Shown: positions 44,024 through 52,753 of the stretch, piece by piece
Numbering within the stretch: position 1 is the first letter of the stretch
How the letters are laid out: each line of letters opens with the position of its first letter
From: Amphritea sp. 1_MG-2023
GTDB lineage: Bacteria > Pseudomonadota > Gammaproteobacteria > Pseudomonadales > Balneatricaceae
Assembly (NCBI RefSeq): GCF_030547545.1
Contig: NZ_JAUOQE010000002.1
Location: forward strand, 124,001-188,000
DNA: 64,000 bases
Reading direction: 5' to 3'
Program-made: the position numbers and the translations under genes
Notes under the pieces: generated by a model
Told to the model about the DNA's origin: nothing
The model's database searches: none
What the model saw: the letters and a program-made list of their open reading frames with translations, nothing else

Positions 44024-45232
44024 TTACACGGCTACCTTATCCATGGTTTCTTTCACCCAAGTAAGGCTCTCTTGATACGCTTCATTGAGATGTTGAGTTG
44101 GGTAGGTTGATACTAAGGCATCCCAATCCCCATGAATAAAACAATTAACCGTTGTTAGTAGTTCACCATAGACGCCTCGGCCCTCTTGAATGGCATTCTC
44201 CAGCTCTTCACTAAGGAAGACTTGTTTCAGAATTTCTTCTTTGGGTGTGTTGAGCAGTGCATCGAGACCGGCAAAAATGCCCATCATAAAGGCACTCGAG
44301 CCTGACAGATGAGGCTGAGTATCGGCGAGTAGTTCGCACATTCTCGCGCGGACAAGGGTGTGTCGAGTTAATTCATCGGATTTACTTTTTTCACCGGAAA
44401 AAGCAATGAGAGTGCACCAACGTTTTATTTCTGCAGTGCCTAGCATGGTGACCGCTTCGTCAATGCTGTCAATTTTTCTGATGAGATTGAACAACGGTGA
44501 GTTGACGATACGGATTATCTTCAATGTTAATTGAGGGTCTTTTTTGACGATTTGACTGACAGCAACGGTCGTGACGTTGGGGTCGGCTAACAGTGCTAAG
44601 AGTTCTAACATGACAATTTCATTGGAGTTTAGCTTCCGCCCTTCAACCAGCTGTGGTTTGCAGAGGAAATATCCTTGAAATAACTTAAAGCCTAATGCCT
44701 TGCAGCGATTGAACTCTTCTAGGGTTTCAATTTTTTCAGCTAGCAGAATGACATTGAATCGACGCAGCAGCTGTGTATGCTCCGCCAGCTGTTGATTGGT
44801 CATCGCTAACAGATCGAGTTTGACGATATGCACGAGCTCGAGGATTGGGTCGTATTCTGGAGTATAAATAAAATCATCCAGTGCCATGCGATAACCCGCC
44901 TCGGTGTAACGTCTCACCGAGGCAATCAGCTCATCATCTACCTCCATACCTTCGAGAATTTCGAAGACAATATGTTTACGAGAAATTTCCGGAATATTTT
45001 CTGACTCAATCATCTCTTTAGTCAGATTAATAAAGGCCGGTAAGGTGGTGATTTTTTTGGATTGACAGATACTGGTGTAATTGTTGAGTAACACCTGAGA
45101 GGTGGCACTGTTGCCATCGGTTATCAGGCAAGGCGCCTGATTATTGGTATCTCGGTAAAGTAGCTCATAAGCGACTACGTTGAGATTTATATCGTAGATT
45201 GGCTGGCGGGCCATTAAAATATCCTGCGCCAT
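44024..45232 (-). CDS. EAL-HDOD signalling protein (YuxH/CdgJ type)
   Basis: 402 residues. Residues 1-200 are an EAL domain: E23 in YELLYR, N69 in FINL, E91 and E94 in EILEG, D119-D120, K138-D140 in KLD, E166 and Q186. The DDFGxG loop reads DDFIYTPEY, so c-di-GMP hydrolysis is doubtful although the other ligand positions remain. Residues 200-390 are an HDOD domain (VSQIVKKDPQLTLKIIRIVNSPLF, MLGTAEIKRWCTLIAFS) without HD phosphohydrolase residues. Such proteins often act as signalling scaffolds, for instance in motility control. No partner gene adjoins. Confidence 0.88.
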   Translation of the reverse strand: MAQDILMARQPIYDINLNVVAYELLYRDTNNQAPCLITDGNSATSQVLLNNYTSICQSKKITTLPAFINLTKEMIESENIPEISRKHIVFEILEGMEVDDELIASVRRYTEAGYRMALDDFIYTPEYDPILELVHIVKLDLLAMTNQQLAEHTQLLRRFNVILLAEKIETLEEFNRCKALGFKLFQGYFLCKPQLVEGRKLNSNEIVMLELLALLADPNVTTVAVSQIVKKDPQLTLKIIRIVNSPLFNLIRKIDSIDEAVTMLGTAEIKRWCTLIAFSGEKSKSDELTRHTLVRARMCELLADTQPHLSGSSAFMMGIFAGLDALLNTPKEEILKQVFLSEELENAIQEGRGVYGELLTTVNCFIHGDWDALVSTYPTQHLNEAYQESLTWVKETMDKVAV

Positions 45233-45438
45233 GCATTGCTCCTTTAAGTGGCCTGATCAATCTAGTAAAACCTGCTAAAAGGGTTTGACGCTATTATAGC
45301 GCTTTTTGTTGGTGACGTACCGACTACTTTACCCTAGACGAATCATTTTAAGGGCTATTTTTTCTGAGTTTGGTTGCTCCCGGTTATACAATTGCTATGA
45401 TATGAGCCTAAATAGAAGACTTCGAAGGATTGAATGAC

Positions 45439-46194
45439 GTGACAGTTACTTACTTAAGAGCAGTGGTATTAACGGCGTTAAGTCTGTGTTCGACAGCGGC
45501 CTTAGCGTTTGATTATTTTTTAGTGAATGATGATTCGGCGGTCTATGCCGCGCCGGAGAGTCAAGAAGTGCTCACGCGTTTGCACAAAGGTAGTGTGTTA
45601 CTGCAAATCGATCAGCAAGGGGCATGGTCGAAAGTGTTTTTTCTATCCGCTGATAAACAACCGCTCAAAGGTTGGATGCTGAGCGATACGCTCCGTCCAC
45701 AGCAGCAGGGGAGCCGTGCTGATAACACCTTGATTGTCTCGGTGAAGAGTCTGCGATTGCGTCAGGGGCCAGGGACTGAATATCCTGTGGTCGGCAGTTT
45801 AACACAGCATCAGCAAGTGGCTGAGCGGCAACGTGAAGGCGATTGGGTGAAAATTAGTTATCGCAATCAAGCGGGTAACACCCTCGAGGCTTGGACTGCG
45901 GGGCGTTTTCTACGTTCTTCTGCATCCTTGATGGCGGCGAATGAGAACGCTTCTGAAGAACGCCCTACCACTGCCCGCGTGAGCAGCGCAACTGGGGTAT
46001 ATCAGGTTGGTGGCACCCATGTTAACTTTCGTTCCGGACCCGGTACGGAGTTTTCTGTCGTCGGTAAGCTGAATGCACCACAGCGAGTGGAGGCGATTAA
46101 ACAGCAGCATGGCTGGCTCAATATTCGTGTCGAACAAGATGGGCGTTTGCTCTCAGGTTGGATCCTGAAGCGGCTGCTGAAGCCGGTTAACTAA
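45439..46194 (+). CDS. exported protein with three bacterial SH3 domains
   Basis: 251 residues. A signal peptide (cleavage after STAALA) precedes three SH3b repeats at about 28-85, 95-160 and 185-250. The second and third carry the marker SLRLRQGPGTEYPVVGSL and HVNFRSGPGTEFSVVGKL; each ends in a WxxxRxLR-like strand. SH3b proteins usually bind peptidoglycan or other envelope partners. GTG at 45439 is preferred to TTG at 45430, since AAGGA at 45425-45429 leaves proper spacing only to the GTG. The last codons are tandemly duplicated beyond the stop. Confidence 0.8.
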   Translation: MTVTYLRAVVLTALSLCSTAALAFDYFLVNDDSAVYAAPESQEVLTRLHKGSVLLQIDQQGAWSKVFFLSADKQPLKGWMLSDTLRPQQQGSRADNTLIVSVKSLRLRQGPGTEYPVVGSLTQHQQVAERQREGDWVKISYRNQAGNTLEAWTAGRFLRSSASLMAANENASEERPTTARVSSATGVYQVGGTHVNFRSGPGTEFSVVGKLNAPQRVEAIKQQHGWLNIRVEQDGRLLSGWILKRLLKPVN

Positions 46195-46251
46195 AGCCGG
46201 TTAACTAAAGCGGGTTAATTAAAGTCGTTTTAACTAAACCGATTAACTTAA
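46181..46251. repeat. 14-bp tandem repeat over the stop codon of the SH3 gene
   Basis: AGCCGGTTAACTAA is present exactly twice (46181-46194 and 46195-46208) and then three times with substitutions to 46251. The first copy encodes the last codons of the gene and its TAA; later copies lie in the 3' untranslated region. Confidence 0.88.
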
Positions 46252-46433
46252 GCTTAGCACCATTAGCGATGATAAAAATATGCCGTTATTGTTGCTGTTG
46301 GTTTCTCAGCGCTTATTTGAGTTGTTTGAGGTTGAAAGGTTATGAGTCATCGAGTCATGCAGATCCGTCGAATGCCTGATGCTTGAGTCTTTGATTGAGT
46401 GATTTTGAACGTTATTGTTTGTTTTTACGTAAC

Positions 46434-46467
46434 AAAAAAGGCTGAACATGGTTCAGCCTTTTTTTTT
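46434..46467. terminator. bidirectional Rho-independent terminator
   Basis: GGCTGAAC-ATG-GTTCAGCC stem with an A tract before and T9 after. It serves the raiA gene on the minus strand and probably the SH3 gene on the plus strand. Confidence 0.9.
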
Positions 46468-46476
46468 AAATCGAAG

Positions 46477-46824
46477 TTATTCTTCTTCGGTTAGGGCATC
46501 ATCGGTATCCGCCATGACTGGAACGCTAGCGCCTTTTTTGTTAGTTTGAATATCACGTATTTTAGCCAGCTGTTTATCGATTTTTTGTGCCATGGAATCG
46601 AGTGCAGCAAATAGATTTTCTTCACTGGCCTTAGCAAACAGATCTTTACCGGTAGCGTGAACTGTCGCCTCGACAACGGCTTCTTTGCCATTGCTTTTTT
46701 CAATAGTCACTTGGGCACTGGTGATAACGTTGTAACGTTTTTGACTCTCCTCTAACCAGGCTTCAATTTTTTCTCGTAATGCCGGAGAAACTTTATCATT
46801 GCGGTTGGTAATATTGATATTCAT
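46477..46824 (-). CDS. raiA: ribosome hibernation factor, HPF/RaiA (YfiA) family
   Basis: 115 residues. The beta-alpha-beta-beta-beta-alpha fold is visible (MNINITNRNDKVSPALREKIEAWLEE; VEATVHATGKDLFAKASEENLFAALDSMAQKIDKQLAKI). The length and the acidic C-terminal tail (DDALTEEE) resemble E. coli RaiA (113 residues, acidic tail) more than HPF (95 residues). These proteins sit in the 30S decoding channel and inactivate ribosomes in stationary phase; RaiA favours 70S monomers and HPF favours 100S dimers. Usually HPF lies next to rpoN, which is not the case here. Confidence 0.88.
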   Translation of the reverse strand: MNINITNRNDKVSPALREKIEAWLEESQKRYNVITSAQVTIEKSNGKEAVVEATVHATGKDLFAKASEENLFAALDSMAQKIDKQLAKIRDIQTNKKGASVPVMADTDDALTEEE

Positions 46825-46941
46825 GATGTAACCCTTACTGCAAACTATGCTTTATGTCACACCTACAGAATGCCCTTTTTAGATTTTATTGCAAGCGAAT
46901 ATGTCATAAAAAATAAACCATTTTATGTTCATTGATTTTAC

Positions 46942-48072
46942 TTAGTTTTTGTGACTTAAATAGGGATTAGTTAAGGCTGAAAAGGGTTGCAGATGAGTTT
47001 GATCATTACGGGAGATACTGCCCCCCTTGATTTGAGCAAACAGTTGTTCGCCGGGTTTAATGCCGAGTTCTTCCGCTGCCCAACGGGTAATCGATGCCTT
47101 GAGTTTATGTTGTCCGGCCTGAAGCGTGACTAAACAGGCTGACTCATTAGTCGGCGTACTGCTGATGACGTTCACCGGGATAATATTACGGATGCTGCTT
47201 TGTTCTGGTGGCGTGCGTACCAGTGATATATCGCGGGCATGAATGCGCATTCTCACAAGGCTTAGCTCAGGGGCGCTGATAAACGGCGTCCATAAGGTGA
47301 GATCATTGCCTAGGTCCAGACAGCTCATCGCGTAACGGTGACTGTGTTGCTTGATGTGCGCTTCTAAAATCACGCTGATATCGTCATCGGGTTGCCAAGC
47401 GAGCATGGCGTCAGAATTCCAGATATCAGCGACAGCACCATGCGCGATCACCTTACCTTGATTCATCAATACCATCTGATCAGCCAGTCTCAATAACTCA
47501 TCGAGGCTATGGCTAACATAGATAATCGGTATATTTACCTCTCTGGCCAGTTGTTCGATGTAGGGTAGCAACTCTTTCTTGCGCGGCTCATCCAATGAGG
47601 CGAGGGGTTCATCCATCAAGAGCATGGCCGGTTGACTCAATAGGGCGCGGCCGATGGCTACGCGCTGTTGTTCACCCCCAGAGAGTGCGGCGGGATAGCG
47701 CTGAAGTAGATGCTCTATACCTAATAACTCGGCAATGACATGTTGCTGATGTGTGTCTTTGATGCGTTGACCATAACTCAGGTTGCCGCTAACCGTATAG
47801 TGAGGAAAGAGTCGAGAGCCTTGAAAGACATAGCCGATATGACGCTTTTCTGGCGCTAGATTGATATGGCGGGCAGTATCAAAGACGATGCGATCACCGA
47901 TGACAATTCGGCCCTCATCGGGCTGTTGTAGTCCTGCCACTAGATTAATTAGCGAGGTCTTACCCGCCCCAGAACGACCAAATAATGCGGTGACGCCGCT
48001 GGATTGTAAATTGAGATCGGTATCGATGAGGAGTTCGCCAAGGTGTTTCTTCACGGTTATCTGCAACGTCAT
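46942..48072 (-). CDS. modC: molybdate ABC transporter ATP-binding protein
   Basis: 376 residues. Walker A GRSGAGKTS (33-41), signature LSGGEQQR, Walker B MLLMDEPLASLD and the His switch in IIYVSHS are intact. The C-terminal 130 residues include a MOP/TOBE-type domain (IIPVNVISSTPTNESACLVTLQAGQHKLKASITRWAAEELG) that binds oxyanion and gives feedback inhibition. It overlaps modB by 4 nt. The layout modA-modB-modC with divergent modE and ModE boxes makes the assignment firm. Confidence 0.95.
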   Translation of the reverse strand: MTLQITVKKHLGELLIDTDLNLQSSGVTALFGRSGAGKTSLINLVAGLQQPDEGRIVIGDRIVFDTARHINLAPEKRHIGYVFQGSRLFPHYTVSGNLSYGQRIKDTHQQHVIAELLGIEHLLQRYPAALSGGEQQRVAIGRALLSQPAMLLMDEPLASLDEPRKKELLPYIEQLAREVNIPIIYVSHSLDELLRLADQMVLMNQGKVIAHGAVADIWNSDAMLAWQPDDDISVILEAHIKQHSHRYAMSCLDLGNDLTLWTPFISAPELSLVRMRIHARDISLVRTPPEQSSIRNIIPVNVISSTPTNESACLVTLQAGQHKLKASITRWAAEELGIKPGEQLFAQIKGGSISRNDQTHLQPFSALTNPYLSHKN

Positions 48073-48755
48073 AGAGCGAGCCTTTTTTGTGCCATGCGCG
48101 TGAGGCGTTCAGAGATTAGCAGGGCCGCTAACGCAACCACGATGGAAATTAAGCACAGCCGAGCCGCCTCGGCTTCGGCGCCAGGCGTCTCAATAAAACT
48201 GAACATGGCCAGTGGCAGGGTGCGGGTTTCATCCGGAATGTTCGATACAAAGGTGATCGTAGCGCCAAACTCGCCAAGACTGCGGGCAAAAGCCAAAATA
48301 GTGCCTGCCAATAGGCCCGGTATTGTGAGAGGCAGGGTGATGGTGATAAAGACCTTTAACGGCGAAGCGCCGAGGGTGCGGGCGGCTTGCTCAAGCTTAC
48401 TATCGACAGACTCTAATGATAGGCGGATGGCTCGCACCATTAAGGGGAAGGCGACAATGCCTGCGGCTAAGGCAGCACCTTGCCAGCTAAAGCTAAATGA
48501 CAGCCCAAACCATTCATATAAGCGACTGCCGATAGCACCTTGCCGGCCCATACTGATGAGTAGCAGATAGCCGATGACTACCGGTGGTAACACCAGCGGT
48601 AGATGGATCAGGCTGTCGAGTAGCTGCTTGCCGGGGAACTGACGACGCGCCAATAACCAGGCCATGATAATTGCCAAGGGCAGACTGAAAAGCACCGCAC
48701 AGACAGAAACCTTTAGGCTGAGCAGTAAGGCGCTGATTTCATATTCACTGAGCAT
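48069..48755 (-). CDS. modB: molybdate ABC transporter permease
   Basis: 228 residues, five or six membrane segments. The permease EAA loop reads EQAARTLGASPLKVFITITLPLTIPGLLAGTILAFARSLGEFGATITF, which is near identical to the molybdate/sulfate permease consensus and contacts ModC. The start lies 11 nt inside the end of modA, so translation is coupled. Confidence 0.95.
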   Translation of the reverse strand: MLSEYEISALLLSLKVSVCAVLFSLPLAIIMAWLLARRQFPGKQLLDSLIHLPLVLPPVVIGYLLLISMGRQGAIGSRLYEWFGLSFSFSWQGAALAAGIVAFPLMVRAIRLSLESVDSKLEQAARTLGASPLKVFITITLPLTIPGLLAGTILAFARSLGEFGATITFVSNIPDETRTLPLAMFSFIETPGAEAEAARLCLISIVVALAALLISERLTRMAQKRLAL

Positions 48756-49512
48756 CGCTGAATTCGCTGACTAATGGCTGAAAGCCATAGCGACTGAAAA
48801 TGGCTTGGGCAGCATCAGAAAAGAGAAACTGATAGTAGTGGGCAACCTCTGCTGAAGGTGGCTTTATCAGGGCTGCAGGATAAACAATGGCTTGATGAAG
48901 GCTGACGGGAATCTGTTCAATGGTGCTGACCTGACGACTCTGTAGCGCATCGGTGTTGTAAACAATGCCGAAAGGCGCTTCACCGCGTTCGACTAATAAC
49001 AATGTTGAACGAACATTTTGCCCGAGTGCGAGGCGTGTTTTTAAGCGCGACCATTGACCGCTACTCTCCAATGCCTGACGGGCGTAAATGCCCGCGGGGA
49101 CATGCTCAGGATTAGCGATGGCTAAGCGTTGATCGCCGAGCTTATCGGCAAGGGAGGTGAGCTTGGTTGCGCTGTTGCTAGGATAGAATTTACTGGCAAT
49201 TAAGACCAAGCTGTTTTGCAGTAGAGGGGTGATACTGCTGGCTTGAACGGCCTGTTGTTGGGCGAGAAAATCCATCCAACGACTATTGGCTGAGATAAAT
49301 ACATCGGCGGGCGCGCCTGAGGCAATCTGTCGGGCTAAGGCCGATGAGGCGGCGAAAGAGGCGACAACTTTTTGCTGATAGCGCGTTTGATAGAGACGGT
49401 TGATCTCTTCAATGGCGTTGGTCAGTGATGAGGCGGCAAACACGGTGACTGGACGTGCCTGTAACGCTAAGGGGGCTAAGAATAAACACAAAAATAACAA
49501 TATTTTCGGCAT
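48745..49512 (-). CDS. modA: periplasmic molybdate-binding protein
   Basis: 255 residues. A signal peptide (MPKILLFLCLFLAPLALQA) is followed by TVFAASSLTNAIEEI, VASFAASSALARQI and GAPADVFISANSRWMD, whose Ser and Ala backbone groups cradle the tetrahedral oxyanion. LAIANPEHVPAGIYARQAL matches the second half of the pocket. It delivers molybdate (or tungstate) to ModBC. First gene of modABC, directly behind the ModE boxes. Confidence 0.95.
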   Translation of the reverse strand: MPKILLFLCLFLAPLALQARPVTVFAASSLTNAIEEINRLYQTRYQQKVVASFAASSALARQIASGAPADVFISANSRWMDFLAQQQAVQASSITPLLQNSLVLIASKFYPSNSATKLTSLADKLGDQRLAIANPEHVPAGIYARQALESSGQWSRLKTRLALGQNVRSTLLLVERGEAPFGIVYNTDALQSRQVSTIEQIPVSLHQAIVYPAALIKPPSAEVAHYYQFLFSDAAQAIFSRYGFQPLVSEFSDAQ

Positions 49513-49586
49513 GATGAGGCCTGTGGCTAGGGTCTACAACGTGGGTTGCTGACGCTGTCTATTGGTTAAGGTTATAGGCATTGTTT

Positions 49587-49610
49587 CGTTATATAATAAG
49601 ATATATAGCG
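49587..49610. promoter_or_regulatory. ModE box 1
   Basis: CGTTATATA-N6-TATATAGCG matches the ModE consensus of two TATATA half-sites with flanking CG and a 6-bp spacer. It is 75-98 bp upstream of the modA start. Confidence 0.88.
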
Positions 49611-49613
49611 CAA

Positions 49614-49637
49614 CGTTATATATTTTTTTATATAACG
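49614..49637. promoter_or_regulatory. ModE box 2
   Basis: CGTTATATA-T6-TATATAACG is a perfect inverted repeat with the same geometry, 27 bp centre-to-centre from box 1. It is 33-56 bp upstream of the modE start, so ModE probably represses both modABC and itself when molybdate is plentiful. Confidence 0.92.
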
Positions 49638-49669
49638 TCAAATGATGATGCTGATAGGAGTAGCTGCTG

Positions 49670-50461
49670 ATGGAATTAACCGCACAACTGAGTCTCTCAT
49701 TAGAGCAACAGGTGTATGCCAATCCTCGACGTATGGCGCTATTGAACTGTATCGTTGAGGCGGGCTCGCTGAGTGGTGGAGCGAAGCTCGCAGGGATGAG
49801 TTATAAAGCCGCTTGGGATGCCATCAATGATATGAATCATCGCGCTGAAAAGCCGGTTTTATTATTGGCTACGGGGGGGAAAGGTGGCGGGGGTGCTCAG
49901 TTAACCGTGTTTGGTGAGCGGTTGGTCAAGTTGTATCAAATGCTTACCGACATACAAAATCGTGCCTTAAATGCGTTACAAGATGAAACGGTTCCTCTGG
50001 ATAGTTTGTTGGCAGCGATATCGACGTTTTCTGCACAGAGCAGTGCGCGGAATCAATTTATTGGACGCGTCTCACGCATTGTTAGACAGCCGCTTCACGA
50101 GGTTGTTTATGTTGTGATTGGTGACGCTATTGAGTTAGCGGCGGAAGTGACACATAAAAGTCGTGAACGTTTGCAGCTGAGCCCCGGTCGTGAGGTCTTA
50201 TTATTGGTTAAAGCGCCAGCGATTCGGTTTGTCGATGGTGAAGGTGCTAGCGAAGCAGTATCGACTGCTGAATCGAATCATCTTCAGGTTAAGGTGGTCA
50301 GTGTGTCTGCTTCTGCTGCTGAACAAGAGGTTATTGTCGAGGCCGCCGAGGGGCTTCAGCTATGCGCGGTCACTCAGCGGCGCATCGATTTACAGGCGGG
50401 GCAAATGGTCGAGGTTGCGGTAGAGCCAAAGCAGATTGTCTTAGCCGCTCTTGAGCATTAA
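49670..50461 (+). CDS. modE: molybdate-responsive regulator ModE
   Basis: 263 residues, as E. coli ModE. An N-terminal winged helix (RRMALLNCIVEAGSLSGGAKLAGMSYKAAWDAINDMN) is followed by the GGKGGGGAQLTVFGERLVKLY turn and two MOP domains at about 123-190 and 195-262 (QFIGRVSRIV; LQVKVVSVSASAAEQEVIVEA). The MOP domains bind molybdate and drive DNA binding to the two boxes in the divergent region. AGGAG is 9 nt before the ATG. Confidence 0.95.
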   Translation: MELTAQLSLSLEQQVYANPRRMALLNCIVEAGSLSGGAKLAGMSYKAAWDAINDMNHRAEKPVLLLATGGKGGGGAQLTVFGERLVKLYQMLTDIQNRALNALQDETVPLDSLLAAISTFSAQSSARNQFIGRVSRIVRQPLHEVVYVVIGDAIELAAEVTHKSRERLQLSPGREVLLLVKAPAIRFVDGEGASEAVSTAESNHLQVKVVSVSASAAEQEVIVEAAEGLQLCAVTQRRIDLQAGQMVEVAVEPKQIVLAALEH

Positions 50462-50482
50462 AAACCGGGCACATGCCCGGTT
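50461..50482. terminator. hairpin between converging modE and outer-membrane-like gene
   Basis: AACCGGGC-ACAT-GCCCGGTT is a perfect 8-bp stem touching the modE stop. On the minus strand it is followed by a short T run, so it may end the converging gene too. Confidence 0.75.
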
Positions 50483-50517
50483 ATAATCGAGTTTTTCTGA
50501 GTGGCTTAACCTGAGAG

Positions 50518-51021
50518 TTAGGGGGTGCCGTTGAGTATGATCGGAGTCGATTTTTGATCAGGCGCTTTAAAGTCAGTTGTATTCAGCTCGCCATGAAAGC
50601 CGAATCCAGCGGGTTGAGTTAGGTTAATACCGATATTAATGTAATCTCCTTGAGCGCCGAGCATGGCTAGCCAGTGTTGATTAATAAAGCCATAACCCAC
50701 TCCCAGTTCGCCTGCGACATCATCATTGCCTTTGATGCCGAACAGTTTAAATTTATCGAAGCGTTTCTCTAACAGGCTGAAAGATATGCTTGTGCCTGCG
50801 CCTTCAACATCACCATCACTTTTAACATCGACACTACGAAAGCCGATAACCAGTTGTGGCGTTAAGCTACCGCCCAGTTCCCAGTTAAGACCAGCGAAGA
50901 TTTCATCTTTCGATTCTTCAACATCGGTCAGCGTGGTCATTGGCGGAGCGATGCCTGCGAAACTGCTAAAAGACAATATTAGCAAGGCAGAGCTTAAAAA
51001 TAGCTGAGTGATTTTACGCAT
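50518..51021 (-). CDS. exported protein, probably a small outer-membrane barrel
   Basis: 167 residues. A signal peptide (cleavage after SSFA) is followed by alternating strands such as LNWELGGSLTPQLVIGFRSVDV, FKLFGIKGNDDVAGELGVGYGF and NIGINLTQ, suggesting an eight-strand barrel or beta-sandwich. It lacks the usual C-terminal Phe. I do not recognise the family. It is alone between the modE terminator and the GMC operon and reads toward modE. Confidence 0.6.
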   Translation of the reverse strand: MRKITQLFLSSALLILSFSSFAGIAPPMTTLTDVEESKDEIFAGLNWELGGSLTPQLVIGFRSVDVKSDGDVEGAGTSISFSLLEKRFDKFKLFGIKGNDDVAGELGVGYGFINQHWLAMLGAQGDYINIGINLTQPAGFGFHGELNTTDFKAPDQKSTPIILNGTP

Positions 51022-51094
51022 TTGTCATTCCCTAGTTGTATTGGTTAAATACTCACTATTCAAGCTAGGTCATAAATGCTTAGTCAGCAAGTAT

Positions 51095-52753
51095 TTAGAG
51101 GCTGCTTGCCATTCGCAGTGCTAGGGCTTCAATGGTGAGTGAAGGAGACTCTCCTCCGCCACTGCTCGGGAAAAGGCTGGCATCGCAGATGTAAAGGTTT
51201 TGCCAACGATGAGAACGTCCGACAGGATTGGTGACAGATGTGAGTGGATCATAACCCATACGGCAGGTACCAAAGACATGGGTTGATGAAAATAAATCGT
51301 AACTGCCATAGGACTCAACGATCTCGGTGATGCCTGAGGCTTGAAGAATGTTGCTGCACTGTTGCGCCATAAACTCAAGCCGCTTTAATTCTGTGTCAGG
51401 TAAGAAACTATGAATTTGTGCTAGCGCTAACCCATGTTCATCTTGTGTTGTTGCGTCCAGATCAATGAATGAGCCAGCATTGGGTAGCGATTCGCCAATC
51501 GCACCCACCGAAACGGCCTGACCAAACTGTTGTCGCATCGAGGCTTTAAATTCCGCCCCCCAGCCCGCAACGAGGCGACGAGCATAATTCACTGGACCGC
51601 TGAGATCGGCTTCGGCTGTTGTCGAAGAAAAGCGACAACCACCGATGATGTTAGGAATACTGTCTGGTGCATTAAAATCCCAGCAGATGCCATCGGCGGG
51701 CAGTCCTTTGAAGGTTTGCAGCGGCGCATCACTCATTCCGGTCAAGGTCCAGCTTAAGGTCTCCATAAAGTGTTGCCCCACCTGTCCCGATTCGTTGCCA
51801 AGCCCTTCTGGAGAATGCGTATCGGCGGAGTTGAGTAATAGTCTTGGCGTTTCTATCGCGCCACAGGCGAGGATGATGATCGGCGCAGAGAATGAAAAAC
51901 GCTGGCCAGCATGATTACCGCAGATAACCCCTGAAATTTTTTGATTACCATCATTCTCTAGTTTTATAACGCTAAGATCGGTTTTAATGGTTAGTCTGTT
52001 GGTTAAGCTGGCGCGGCGAATAAAGGTTACATCGGCGGAGCCTTTATCGCCTCTGGGACAGCCTCGATTACAGTTATGACAATAATTACAGGAGGGTCTG
52101 CCATCATAGCTATGGGATAGCGCGGCCCGATTATTAGCTTGCCAATGCAAGCCGAGTTTAGCGGCACCCCGTTGTAATATTCGACTAGTGTCGGCGAAAG
52201 GATGGGGGGGCAGCAGTGAGGCTCCGGTATAATCTCGGCCGACAATATGAGTGTCGCCGGCGACACCGATGAGTTTTTCCGCCTGATTATAATAAGGCAT
52301 GAGGTCTTGATAGCTCAGCGGCCAGTCAGCGGCAACATTAAAGCGAGAATGCATGTTCATCGCATCTTGATGGAGGCGATGACTCTCGCCCGTAAATTGC
52401 AGCGTACTGCCCCCTAGCCCTCTTACATGATGATAGCCAGCATCGGAAGGAATGCGCGTCTCTTGGTTGGATAGATAACCGTTTATCGTGTTTTTAGAAC
52501 GCAAATGTTGCCATCGAGGTTCAAGCTTCTGCATGGGGGCGAAGGTGTATTGCCCCTGACTACCCGGTTTAAGCGGAAAGCGCGATAGTTCCCAGTCTGC
52601 GTTGCTGAGTGGATAATCAGTTGCGGGATTGAAACGAGGGCCTGCTTCAAGCATTAGCACGTTGTAACCGGCTTGAGTCAAACCATAAGCGGCGGCGCTG
52701 CCACCGGCTCCAGAACCGACGATAATGACATCAAAAGGGCTGGTGTTATTCAT
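51095..52753 (-). CDS. GMC-family FAD dehydrogenase with Cys cluster (gluconate 2-dehydrogenase-like)
   Basis: 552 residues. FAD motif VIIVGSGAGGSAAAYGL (9-25), GGSTLQFTG of the GMC signature, ACGAIETPRLLL, and the catalytic region HVFGTCRMG near the C-terminus. C222, C225, C228 and C232 (CNYCHNCNRGC) form a cluster like the Fe-S site reported in fructose/glucose dehydrogenases of this type. With the adjacent small subunit it should form a periplasmic sugar or polyol dehydrogenase that feeds electrons to the respiratory chain. No cytochrome c subunit gene follows, unlike the standard three-subunit enzyme. Confidence 0.85.
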   Translation of the reverse strand: MNNTSPFDVIIVGSGAGGSAAAYGLTQAGYNVLMLEAGPRFNPATDYPLSNADWELSRFPLKPGSQGQYTFAPMQKLEPRWQHLRSKNTINGYLSNQETRIPSDAGYHHVRGLGGSTLQFTGESHRLHQDAMNMHSRFNVAADWPLSYQDLMPYYNQAEKLIGVAGDTHIVGRDYTGASLLPPHPFADTSRILQRGAAKLGLHWQANNRAALSHSYDGRPSCNYCHNCNRGCPRGDKGSADVTFIRRASLTNRLTIKTDLSVIKLENDGNQKISGVICGNHAGQRFSFSAPIIILACGAIETPRLLLNSADTHSPEGLGNESGQVGQHFMETLSWTLTGMSDAPLQTFKGLPADGICWDFNAPDSIPNIIGGCRFSSTTAEADLSGPVNYARRLVAGWGAEFKASMRQQFGQAVSVGAIGESLPNAGSFIDLDATTQDEHGLALAQIHSFLPDTELKRLEFMAQQCSNILQASGITEIVESYGSYDLFSSTHVFGTCRMGYDPLTSVTNPVGRSHRWQNLYICDASLFPSSGGGESPSLTIEALALRMASSL

